From: DATMMS01 sp036824145
GTDB taxonomy: Bacteria; Chloroflexota; Dormibacteria; DASZGP01
NCBI GenBank assembly: GCA_036824145.1
Contig: DAITAT010000048.1
Coordinates: 1 to 13,914 of the forward strand
DNA: 13,914 nucleotides
Direction: 5' to 3'
A program made the translations under genes and the position numbers. A model generated the notes under the pieces. It had not been told where the DNA came from. It ran no database searches and worked only from the letters and a program-made list of their open reading frames with translations. This document shows, piece by piece, positions 6,183 through 13,914 of this stretch; within the stretch, counting starts at the first letter, position 1, and every line of letters begins with the position of its first letter.

Positions 6183-7510
6183 ATGACGCAGGACACCGCC
6201 GACCCCGAATCGATCAAGCGGCGCCTCCTCGAGAACTGGGACGAGGAGATCCAGGCCTCCGCGATCTACGCCAANNNNNNNNNNNNNNNNNNNNNNNNNN
6301 NNNNNNNNNNNNNNNNNNNNNNNNNNNNNNNNNNNNNNNNNNNNNNNNNNNNNNNNNNNNNNNNNNNNNNNNNNGGCGCCTCCTCGAGAACTGGGACGAG
6401 GAGATCCAGGCCTCCGCGATCTACGCCAAGCTGGCGCAGCGGGAGTCCGATCCACAGCGCAAGAAGGTCCTCGAGCAACTCGCCGAGATGGAGGACCGGC
6501 ACGCCGAGAAGTGGGCCGGTCGCCTCGGCGACCTGGGAGTCGCGGTTCCCGAGCGGTCCAAGGTTCGCCTGCCGAGCTCGATGGCCCTGAGCCTGCGGTT
6601 CGCCCCGGTGGACGCGATCATCGCCCACCAGGAGGCTGAGGAGCGCCGGCTCACCGGCGCCCACTCCGATCTCACCGGCGACGCCGCGACCGACGCGCTT
6701 CTCGAGCAGATCGGCCGGGAGGACGCCGAGCACGCCAGCGCCCTGCGTGGCCTGATGCCGGGCGGTGGGGGCGGGCGTCAGCCCAAGCGCAACGTCCAAT
6801 CGGCGCTGGACCGGATCCTGAGCCGCGAGACCTGGCACAACCAGGGAGGCGGCGGCTGGATCGGCGGCGCCATCTACGGCGTCAACGACGGCCTCGCCGC
6901 CGTCTTTGGGATCGTCGCGGGCACCTCCGCTGCCACCGGCGGCGGGCACCTGGTCCTGATCGCCGGACTGGCCGGCGCCATCGCGTCGGCGGTCTCGATG
7001 GGCTCAGGAGCCTACCTGGCGGCCAGGTCCGAAGCCGAGCTCTACGAGGCTCAGGTCGCTCCCGAGCGTCGCGAAGTGGAGGAGGAACCCGACGAGGAGC
7101 GCAAGGAGCTCGAGCTCTTCTATCAACTGAAGGGGCTGTCGGAGGCTGAGGCCAATACCCTTGCCGACCGCGTTTCGCAGAACCCCGACGAGCTGCTGGC
7201 CGCGATGAAATCGGAGGAGCTGCACCTGGGGCCGGATCCCGGCGCCAAGCCGGTGCAGGCGGGCTTCGCGGCGCTGGCCTCAACCGCTGTCGGCGCCATC
7301 ATCCCGGTGATCCCCTTCTTCTTCACGACCGGGCAGGTGGCCATCATCTCGGCCGCCGTCATATCGATCATCGCGCATTTCGCGGTGGGCGCCGCCAAGA
7401 GCTTCTTCACGCTGCGCAGCTGGTGGGCGTCCGGGCTTGAGATGACGGTCGCCGGCATCGTCGTCGGTGGGGTTACGTACGGCGTCGGCCTCCTCTTCCA
7501 CGTCAATTAG
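6183..7510 (+). CDS. MbfA-type protein: ferritin-like domain fused to VIT1/CCC1 iron transporter, split by an assembly gap
   Basis: As printed the frame is broken by 100 N (6275-6374). The 55 bases before the gap (6220-6274) recur exactly after it (6375-6429). Removing the gap and one copy deletes 155 bases and joins the two halves in frame into 390 residues with no stop. Residues 1-140 form a four-helix ferritin/rubrerythrin-like domain with metal-ligand candidates Glu22, Glu52 with His55 (EDRH), Glu99/Glu101 and Glu131-His132 (EDAEH). Residues ~170-390 are a VIT1/CCC1 membrane domain (WIGGAIYGVNDGLAAVFGIV, SMGSGAYLAARSEAELY, a charged loop at 238-300, then three hydrophobic helices). This architecture matches MbfA, a membrane ferritin-like protein that exports iron in alphaproteobacteria. 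Iron or manganese efflux is therefore the likely role (family knowledge). It sits 20 bases upstream of the YyaL-like gene. Confidence 0.9.
6220..6274 (+). repeat. 55-base sequence identical to 6375-6429 (left flank of the gap)
   Basis: The last 55 called bases before the N run are identical to the first 55 after it. This is the signature of two overlapping contigs placed end to end with a standard spacer, rather than a biological repeat. See the gap and the joined coding region. Confidence 0.95.
6275..6374. other. Assembly gap of exactly 100 N
   Basis: A run of exactly 100 N, the usual size for a gap of unknown length. The flanking 55-base duplication indicates the true gap is negative: the contigs overlap and no sequence is missing. 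Confidence 0.97.
6375..6429 (+). repeat. 55-base sequence identical to 6220-6274 (right flank of the gap)
   Basis: Second copy of the duplicated gap flank. It encodes the same peptide as the left copy when read in the frame that continues into the rest of the iron-transporter gene. Confidence 0.95.
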
Positions 7511-7511
7511 G

Positions 7512-7528
7512 CGGCGATAGACTCGCCG
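7512..7528 (+). promoter_or_regulatory. Inverted repeat around a -10-like element upstream of the YyaL-like gene
   Basis: CGGCGA (7512-7517) and TCGCCG (7523-7528) form a perfect 6-base dyad with a 5-base centre. The hexamer TAGACT (7518-7523) overlaps the centre and ends 7 bases before the GTG at 7531, as expected for a leaderless promoter. The dyad could be a regulator site over the promoter or a hairpin in read-through RNA from the iron gene. Confidence 0.4.
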
Positions 7529-7530
7529 GT

Positions 7531-9609
<2,079 letters not shown>

Positions 9610-9616
9610 GCCTGGC

Positions 9617-9982
9617 CTAAGCGTCGGCCCGGTGACTGCGCCGGCGGTCAGGAGCTGGGCGGCGCCCGTTCCGTGTCGGCCGGGGACCGAGCTCGTCAGC
9701 CTGAAGGGCGTCCTCGGCCAGTCGCAACAGGCCGAGAGCCACCGGGGTTGGGTCGGAGTCGGCATCCTCGGCCGCCGCGAAGTCCACGATCGCGCTCTGG
9801 AGGGCGGCCTCGGCGACGAGCAACCGATCGCCGGAATCAGTAGCGACAGAGCCGGCGCGGCGCGCCTGGGCGAGCGCGCGCTCGGCATCGACCCAGTTCT
9901 GCAGCTCCTGTCCGCGCGCGGACTTGAAGCGCTCCCAGGTCTCAGCCAGATCAGGAGTGCGCGGTGGGTGCGTTGTGCCCAT
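9617..9982 (-). CDS. Small hypothetical helical protein
   Basis: 121 residues from ATG 9982. I do not recognise a family. Residues ~10-95 are rich in Ala, Glu, Leu and Arg with a helical pattern (LAETWERFKSARGQELQNWV, ERALAQARRAG, LLVAEAALQSAIVDFAAAE, LGLLRLAEDALQADEL). The last ~23 residues are basic and probably disordered (NGRRPAPDRRRSHRADA). No signal peptide or membrane segment is seen. The frame could start at TTG 10027, but ATG 9982 has a weak GGAA 7 bases upstream and leaves the 21-base dyad at 9991-10011 outside the gene. It is convergent with the YyaL-like gene (7 bases apart) and divergent from the holin-like gene. Codon composition is consistent with a real gene; the opposite-strand frame across it shows no family signal. 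Confidence 0.65.
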   Translation of the reverse strand: MGTTHPPRTPDLAETWERFKSARGQELQNWVDAERALAQARRAGSVATDSGDRLLVAEAALQSAIVDFAAAEDADSDPTPVALGLLRLAEDALQADELGPRPTRNGRRPAPDRRRSHRADA

Positions 9983-9990
9983 CAGGGTTC

Positions 9991-10011
9991 CGGGATCAAA
10001 ACTAGATCCCG
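9991..10011. promoter_or_regulatory. 21-base perfect inverted repeat, candidate operator
   Basis: Arms CGGGATC (9991-9997) and GATCCCG (10005-10011) surround a 7-base AT-rich centre. On the minus strand the centre holds TAGTTT (10004-9999), a -10-like hexamer 16 bases before ATG 9982. The placement resembles the dyad at 7512-7528, where the -10 is also central. It lies in the 136-base divergent intergenic region, so it could control the small minus-strand gene, the holin-like operon, or both. A transcript hairpin is the alternative. Confidence 0.4.
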
Positions 10012-10103
10012 CCACGGCCAAGAGCAATGGCGGTCACGCGTTTGTGACCTCGATACCGAACCCGATCTCAGCGCCCGCCTGTCCGTGTTCGGGGAATTTC
10101 GGC

Positions 10104-10118
10104 TACCATCGTCGGACC
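10104..10118 (+). promoter_or_regulatory. Putative -10 element of a leaderless promoter for the holin-like operon
   Basis: TACCAT (10104-10109), preceded by GGC, ends 9 bases before GTG 10119. No Shine-Dalgarno sequence is present. The same GGCTA-type arrangement occurs before GTG 12729 on the other strand. Confidence 0.45.
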
Positions 10119-10520
10119 GTGGCGGAAACTCGCAAATACCCACATCCCATGCCCAGAGAAGGCATCGGGGCGACTGTTTCGGACCTGGCCGGCGATACCA
10201 GCCGGCTGGTCCAGCTCGAGATCGAGCTGCTGAAGCAGGAGCTGGGAGAGCTGGCCAAGCGCAACGCGATTGCGATTGTGATGCTGGTGATGGCGGCGAT
10301 CGCCGCCCTCTTCTTCATCATCTTTCTCCAGGTCTGGTTCGTGGCTCGCTTCGGCCACTGGGTCGCCGTCGGCCTGGCCGTGTTCTGGCTGGTCGCGGCG
10401 GTGATCCTGGCCCTGGTGGGAAAGGCCCGCGTCAAGATCGCCGGCCCCGAGAAGTCAATTCAATCGATCAAGGAAGACCTGGAATGGGCGATTCAGCAAA
10501 TCAGACCAGAGACGAAATAG
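10119..10520 (+). CDS. Phage-holin-family membrane protein (PF07332 type)
   Basis: 133 residues from GTG 10119. The frame stays open upstream to 9924, but that part is not family-like and runs over the divergent promoter region. The N-terminus (GIGATVSDLAGDTSRLVQLEIELLKQELGELAKR) is the amphipathic segment typical of this family. Two membrane helices follow (about 50-73 and 80-101). The tail SIQSIKEDLEWAIQQ matches the common 'TIESLKEDVEWAK' ending. Despite the name, chromosomal members are ordinary actinobacterial and chloroflexal membrane proteins of unknown role, not prophage genes. No phage genes lie nearby. It overlaps the next gene by 37 bases, so the two form an operon; the same pair (holin-like plus DUF3618) is common in related genomes. 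Confidence 0.85.
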   Translation: MAETRKYPHPMPREGIGATVSDLAGDTSRLVQLEIELLKQELGELAKRNAIAIVMLVMAAIAALFFIIFLQVWFVARFGHWVAVGLAVFWLVAAVILALVGKARVKIAGPEKSIQSIKEDLEWAIQQIRPETK

Positions 10521-11014
10521 TCCGCCTCAGGGCGGAGATGACCGGCAAGGTCATCGAGCTCCGCAAGGCAACTGAGCGACCCATCCGGATCGCCAAGACG
10601 GTGGCCATCGGGGCGGCGGCGCTGGTGGTGGTGGGCGGCGTCGCGATCGTGGTCATCGGAGCCCGCCATCGAGCCGAGCGGAAGAGCCTGAAGCGCCGGA
10701 TGGCTCAGGCCGTCGATGCCGCGGCGAGCCCGGCCAAAACCGCCAAACAGGCCGCCAAAGCCATCGACAAGAGCATCGACGGAACCCGCCTGAAGCTCCG
10801 CGCGGAGCTGCGCGAAGAGTTGAAGAAGGAGCTCAAGGAAGAGCGCCCGATGCGGGAGCGGATCCTGACCACGGCCCTGCGATCAGCCGCCAGCGCGGCG
10901 GTGCCGATCGTGCTCAAGCAGCTGGAACAGCGGATGAGCGCCGGGCCCAACGGCAAGAGTGGTAAGGGTGCCGCCACCGCCACCAGCCGGGGCGCTGGGA
11001 GCCCTAGGCCCTAG
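10484..11014 (+). CDS. DUF3618-like single-pass membrane protein
   Basis: 176 residues from ATG 10484, inside the end of the preceding gene, with an AGGAAG ribosome-binding site about 7 bases upstream. Residues 5-32 (NQTRDEIVRLRAEMTGKVIEL) resemble the DUF3618 helix, in which an 'IE.TR..L...V..L' pattern precedes a membrane segment. One hydrophobic helix spans about 38-60. The rest is a long charged region (KAIDKSIDGTRLKLRAELREEL and a Lys/Glu-rich stretch 105-125), probably coiled coil, ending in a Gly/Ser/Ala-rich tail. The function is unknown. Coupling to the holin-like gene suggests that the two proteins act together at the membrane (inference). The same frame is open far upstream to 9632, but only the part after 10484 looks like protein. 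Confidence 0.8.
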   Translation: MGDSANQTRDEIVRLRAEMTGKVIELRKATERPIRIAKTVAIGAAALVVVGGVAIVVIGARHRAERKSLKRRMAQAVDAAASPAKTAKQAAKAIDKSIDGTRLKLRAELREELKKELKEERPMRERILTTALRSAASAAVPIVLKQLEQRMSAGPNGKSGKGAATATSRGAGSPRP

Positions 11015-11027
11015 CCGGAACCTCCGG
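11015..11027. terminator. Short hairpin between convergent genes, weak terminator candidate
   Basis: CCGGA (11015-11019) and TCCGG (11023-11027) form a 5-base stem with a 3-base loop immediately after the TAG of the DUF3618-like gene and 20 bases from the stop of the convergent GH2-like gene. There is no T tract on either side, so it is not a canonical intrinsic terminator. Confidence 0.25.
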
Positions 11028-11046
11028 CGGGAGCAGCTTCAAGAGC

Positions 11047-12729
11047 TCAACCCAGGTCAACTTCGTACTCGAGGTAGGAGAGCATCTCCCCCTCCTGCTC
11101 CAGCCCCACCTCGATCAGCAGTGGCCCCCGCCCGCGGGGCAGGCCAACCTCTTCCTCGTACACGTTCGGCTCCTGCTCCGGACCGGGGATGGCGACCCTG
11201 ATATCGCCGCCGCGGTCCCTCACGAAGGGCAGCCATCCGGATGCTTCAACGGCCTTCAGGCGCCATCGGACGACGGCACGACCGTGCACGCCGAGCTCGT
11301 CGTTGACCACGTGGAAGCGGAGCTTGAGGGCATCGCGGTCGATCAACTCGTGCCATTCCAGCAGCGCCGCCGTCGCCGCCAGGAAGCCGCCGGCCTCCTC
11401 GATGTCGGGCAGGCCCTTGAGCACCAGCGCCGTCTGCGGGTCGTACTTGGCGCGGCGCACCGACTCGACCTCGGCCCGGTCGGTTCCGGTCAGGGTGTAG
11501 GGCTCACCGGAGGCGGCGGCGTTGGGCAGGCTTTCGTGCAGCCCCGCGCCGGTGCGCTGGACCAGCACCGCGGCGCTGGCATGGGACGCCACCAGCGAGA
11601 TCGCCTCGCGCTGGTGGTGGCGGTGGGCGCGTTCATCGCCCTGTCCGATGACAAAGACCGGCGGATCGACGACCAGGAGGACGCCGGCTGCGTCGGCCGA
11701 GGCGGCGGTGCGCTCGGTGGGCAGCTGGCCGCGCGATACCGCCAGGTCCAGACCCGCCAGGCGCCAGGCGCCGATGGGGTCGCCGCTGTCGCCGGCCGGC
11801 AGCGCGGGGAGGACGGCGCCGCGGGGGAAGTGGCGACGCCCATTGATGGTCCAGGCCATGCCGCCGACGGTCGGCTCAAGGTCGATCTGCCGGATCCCGA
11901 ACTGGCGCCCGGTGGCGGTCGAGCGCCGGCCGTCGATCTCAACCCGGGCCATCAGGTCATAAAGGTGCTGTTGCCCCAGGGTCCAGGGCCACCAGAGCTG
12001 GGGGCGGTCGACGGAGACGGTCGTCTCCAGGGTCTTGCTCTCGCCACCGGTGAGTTGCACCGAGCGCCGCCAGCCGACCTGGGCGGTGTCGTTCTCGGGC
12101 GCGATCAGCTGCCAGGCGACGACGGCATCCATGTCGCGGGCGTCGAGGTTGTGGACCACGGTCTTGAGGTTGGCCTCGGCGGTCCCCGGATGCAGCCGCC
12201 AGGTCACGTCGACCGACTGCAATACCACGCTGCCGACCTGCTCCAGCCAGACCCGGTCGACCAGCCCCAGCGGCCACCAGCGCTTGCCGTCGTCGTCTTT
12301 GAGGTCGACCAGCGGCCCTTGCAACTGCCCCCCCACGTCCGAGGCCTGGACACAGACCGCGACCACGTTGCTGGTCTCGAGGTACGAGGAGATGTCGAAA
12401 CCGAAATGGCCGGGGAAACCGTAGTGGCTGCCCAGCAGCTTGCCGTTGAGCCAGACGTTGGCGGCGGTAAAGGCGCCGTCAAAGCGCAGCAGCGTCCGCT
12501 CCGCCCAGCCGGGGTGGCTGAACTCCGTCCTGTACCAGACCGATGACTCCTCGGGTCGCCCGCGAAGGGTCATCGTCTCCGGCTCCGCCCACTTGCCCGG
12601 CGGGCGACCGGAGCGATGGTAGCCCTGCTCCTCGCCCTCGCCGAGGTCGAAGAGCTGGTGGCGCCAACCGCCGAGGCGCTGGCGGTCGATCCCCTGCGGC
12701 AGCGACAGGAGGAGGCAGTCGGAAGTCAC
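11047..12729 (-). CDS. Glycoside hydrolase family 2-like protein with a degenerate catalytic domain
   Basis: 560 residues, much shorter than usual GH2 enzymes (about 800-1,000). Residues ~20-170 are a sugar-binding jelly roll (SSVWYRTEF, LRFDGAFTAANVWLNGKLLG, HFGFDISSYL, WWPLGLVDRVWLE). Residues ~170-285 are an immunoglobulin-like domain (PQLWWPWTLGQQHLYDL). The barrel then begins normally (GMAWTINGRRHFPRGAVLP) but shrinks to about 150 residues. Where GH2 enzymes have 'HPS...W...NE', this protein has SHASAAVLVQRTGAGLHESL; no clear acid/base or nucleophile glutamate is seen. The C-terminus (~460-560) is another beta domain. I infer a sugar-binding or inactive relative. GTG 12729 follows a -10-like TACACT by 6 bases. 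The galactokinase ends 45 bases upstream on the same strand, which suggests a link to galactoside use. Confidence 0.8.
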   Translation of the reverse strand: MTSDCLLLSLPQGIDRQRLGGWRHQLFDLGEGEEQGYHRSGRPPGKWAEPETMTLRGRPEESSVWYRTEFSHPGWAERTLLRFDGAFTAANVWLNGKLLGSHYGFPGHFGFDISSYLETSNVVAVCVQASDVGGQLQGPLVDLKDDDGKRWWPLGLVDRVWLEQVGSVVLQSVDVTWRLHPGTAEANLKTVVHNLDARDMDAVVAWQLIAPENDTAQVGWRRSVQLTGGESKTLETTVSVDRPQLWWPWTLGQQHLYDLMARVEIDGRRSTATGRQFGIRQIDLEPTVGGMAWTINGRRHFPRGAVLPALPAGDSGDPIGAWRLAGLDLAVSRGQLPTERTAASADAAGVLLVVDPPVFVIGQGDERAHRHHQREAISLVASHASAAVLVQRTGAGLHESLPNAAASGEPYTLTGTDRAEVESVRRAKYDPQTALVLKGLPDIEEAGGFLAATAALLEWHELIDRDALKLRFHVVNDELGVHGRAVVRWRLKAVEASGWLPFVRDRGGDIRVAIPGPEQEPNVYEEEVGLPRGRGPLLIEVGLEQEGEMLSYLEYEVDLG

Positions 12730-12741
12730 GGCCAGAGTGTA
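12730..12741 (-). promoter_or_regulatory. Putative -10 element of a leaderless promoter for the GH2-like gene
   Basis: TACACT at 12741-12736 on the minus strand, preceded by GGC, ends 6 bases before GTG 12729, and no ribosome-binding site is present. The spacing puts the transcript start at the start codon. It lies in the 45-base gap after the galactokinase gene, so the GH2-like gene may have its own promoter as well as read-through. Confidence 0.45.
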
Positions 12742-12774
12742 GCCACGGCGAGTCCCACCAGGCTCTGGGTCCGG

Positions 12775-13914
12775 CTAGGGGATGGCGCCATCGACGACTT
12801 CGACGCGGTGGCTGCGGTGCGCGCGGCCAAGCGTCTCCGCGATCTCGTCAGCGCGACCTGAGTCGACCGCGGCGATCACGGAGCCGCCGAAACCCGCGCC
12901 CATCAGCCGCGCCCCGGCGGCCCCGGCGCCAATCGCCGCGTCCACCAGCGCGTCCAGCTCCGGGGTACTGACCTCGCAGTCCCGGGTGAGGCTCAGCTGT
13001 GAGGTCAGCATCAGCTGGCCCAGCGCGTCGACGTTGCCCGCCTCGATGCAGGCGACCGCCAGCCTAACCCGCTGTGACTCGCCGGCGATGTGGCGAGCGC
13101 GGCGGTTCAGCGGCTCGGGCAGCTCGAGGGCCTCGACTTCACTGGCTTCGAGCTCGGCCAGCGATCGCAGCCCGGGGTGGCGGCGCTGGGCCAGCCGCAG
13201 CGCCTCGGCGGCTTCGGCCTGCCGATCGCCATACTGGCCGCCGCGAAGCGCTCGCTCGACCCCCGATTCGATGACCAGGAAGGCGAGGTCGTCCGGCAGC
13301 GCCAGCGGCTCCAGGATCTCGGTGGCGGCGTTGAAGAAGAGCGCCTGCCGACGCCGGCCGTGGACGATCGCGGCCTGGTCCATCAGCCCACTGGGAACGC
13401 CGAGAAAGTTGTTCTCGGCAGCGCGGCAGAGGCGTGCCACCTTGTACCCGTCAACCTCAGCGCCGCGCAGCTGGAGCGCCACCATCGCGGTGGCCACGCC
13501 CACGGCTGCCGAGCTGCTGAGCCCGGCGCCGGCGGGGATCTCCGAGGCTATCGCCAGGCGCAGCCGAACCGGCACGCCATCGCGGGCCAGCTCCGCGAGC
13601 ACGCCCAGCGGCAGGTCGGCCCAGGCGCCGGTCGGACGCAGGTCGTCGGGGTCGGCCCGGACCGGGTCGCCGCGACCCTCGCTGACAACCTGGAGCTGGT
13701 CTGCGGGTCCCGCCGCCACCGCCAGGTAGCGGTCAATCGCCGCGGGCAGGCACAGGCCACCGGCGTAGTCGGTGTGCTCACCGATGATGTTGATCCGGCC
13801 GGGTGCCACCGCGACCGTCCCGGGCTCGACGCCGAAAGCGTCGACAAAGAGGGCGGTGGCGCTTTCCTTCAGGACTTCTCGGGAGCCGGCGATGGGTCCC
13901 CCCGGGACTCGCGG
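12775..13914 (-). CDS. galK: Galactokinase, 5' end at or beyond the right window edge
   Basis: Phosphorylates galactose to galactose-1-phosphate in the Leloir pathway (GHMP kinase superfamily, cytoplasm). Motifs: the galactokinase signature GRINIIGEHTDY (13800-13765), the ATP-binding IPAGAGLSSSAA (13539-13504), GVPSGLMDQ with the likely catalytic Asp (13401-13375), and the C-terminal GAGFGGS (12900-12880). GTG 13809 is not the true start: codons upstream read KESATALFVDAFGVEPGTVAVA, matching the known N-terminus (E. coli SLKEKTQSLFANAFG). No ATG, GTG or TTG occurs in frame from there to 13914. Either the start lies outside the window, or translation begins at CTG 13872. That CTG would form a CTGA overlap with a frame ending in TGA and has GAGAAG a few bases upstream. 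The GH2-like gene follows 45 bases downstream. Confidence 0.93.
   Translation of the reverse strand, partial: PRVPGGPIAGSREVLKESATALFVDAFGVEPGTVAVAPGRINIIGEHTDYAGGLCLPAAIDRYLAVAAGPADQLQVVSEGRGDPVRADPDDLRPTGAWADLPLGVLAELARDGVPVRLRLAIASEIPAGAGLSSSAAVGVATAMVALQLRGAEVDGYKVARLCRAAENNFLGVPSGLMDQAAIVHGRRRQALFFNAATEILEPLALPDDLAFLVIESGVERALRGGQYGDRQAEAAEALRLAQRRHPGLRSLAELEASEVEALELPEPLNRRARHIAGESQRVRLAVACIEAGNVDALGQLMLTSQLSLTRDCEVSTPELDALVDAAIGAGAAGARLMGAGFGGSVIAAVDSGRADEIAETLGRAHRSHRVEVVDGAIP

Noticed and set aside
6220..6429. 55-base direct repeat as a mobile-element target duplication or tandem repeat
   Set aside because: The copies sit exactly at the two edges of a 100-N spacer and collapse to an intact frame, so it is an assembly artefact.
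9632..10483. Upstream 284 codons of the frame that ends with the DUF3618-like protein
   Set aside because: No protein-like pattern; it crosses the small minus-strand gene, the divergent promoter region and the holin-like gene. Only the part from ATG 10484 with its AGGAAG site is convincing.
11284..12546. Plus-strand frame of 420 residues opposite the GH2-like gene
   Set aside because: Antisense shadow, rich in Gln/Gly/Arg with no motif; the minus strand has clear GH2 domain signatures.

Overview
The window is high-GC DNA (about two-thirds G+C by eye). It carries one 100-base run of N, so it is a draft scaffold, probably from a metagenome or single-cell assembly. The multi-pass sensor kinases, the DUF255/YyaL protein, the PF07332 holin-like/DUF3618-like pair and several apparent leaderless starts suit an uncultured soil bacterium of the Actinomycetota or Chloroflexota (Dormibacteria-like) type. 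That placement is inference; no marker gene is present.

Left part (1-3692, mostly minus strand): three tandem, related sensor histidine kinase genes joined by ATGA stop/start overlaps. Only the middle one (1453-3582) is intact. The first survives only as the last ~37 codons of its ATPase domain (3579-3692). The third (183-1456) has a one-base frameshift and loses its whole kinase half at about position 255. There it abuts a lower-GC stretch with an open plus-strand frame that enters from the left edge and also stops at this junction. Positions 3693-4336 hold no convincing gene and end at a tRNA-Ile(CAT) gene.

Centre (4337-7510): the tRNA, a citrate synthase and a CBS-pair protein with a zinc ribbon, the last two overlapping by ATGA. 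Divergent from them is an MbfA-type protein (ferritin-like domain fused to a VIT1/CCC1 iron transporter). The N gap lies inside this gene. The 55 bases on its two sides are identical, so the gap looks like an unmerged contig overlap; collapsing it gives one clean 390-residue frame.

Right part (7531-13914): a YyaL/SPATA20-type thioredoxin-domain protein, a small convergent hypothetical gene, a membrane pair (holin-like PF07332 plus DUF3618-like), and on the minus strand a galactokinase followed by a glycoside-hydrolase-2-like protein whose catalytic barrel is reduced and lacks recognisable catalytic glutamates. The galactokinase runs off, or starts with an unusual codon very near, the right edge.

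No clearly novel multi-gene system was found. The items most worth a second look are the decayed kinase array and its junction, the gap artefact in the iron gene, the series of leaderless promoters (two with a dyad around the -10), the GH2-like pseudoenzyme, and the citrate synthase/CBS coupling.
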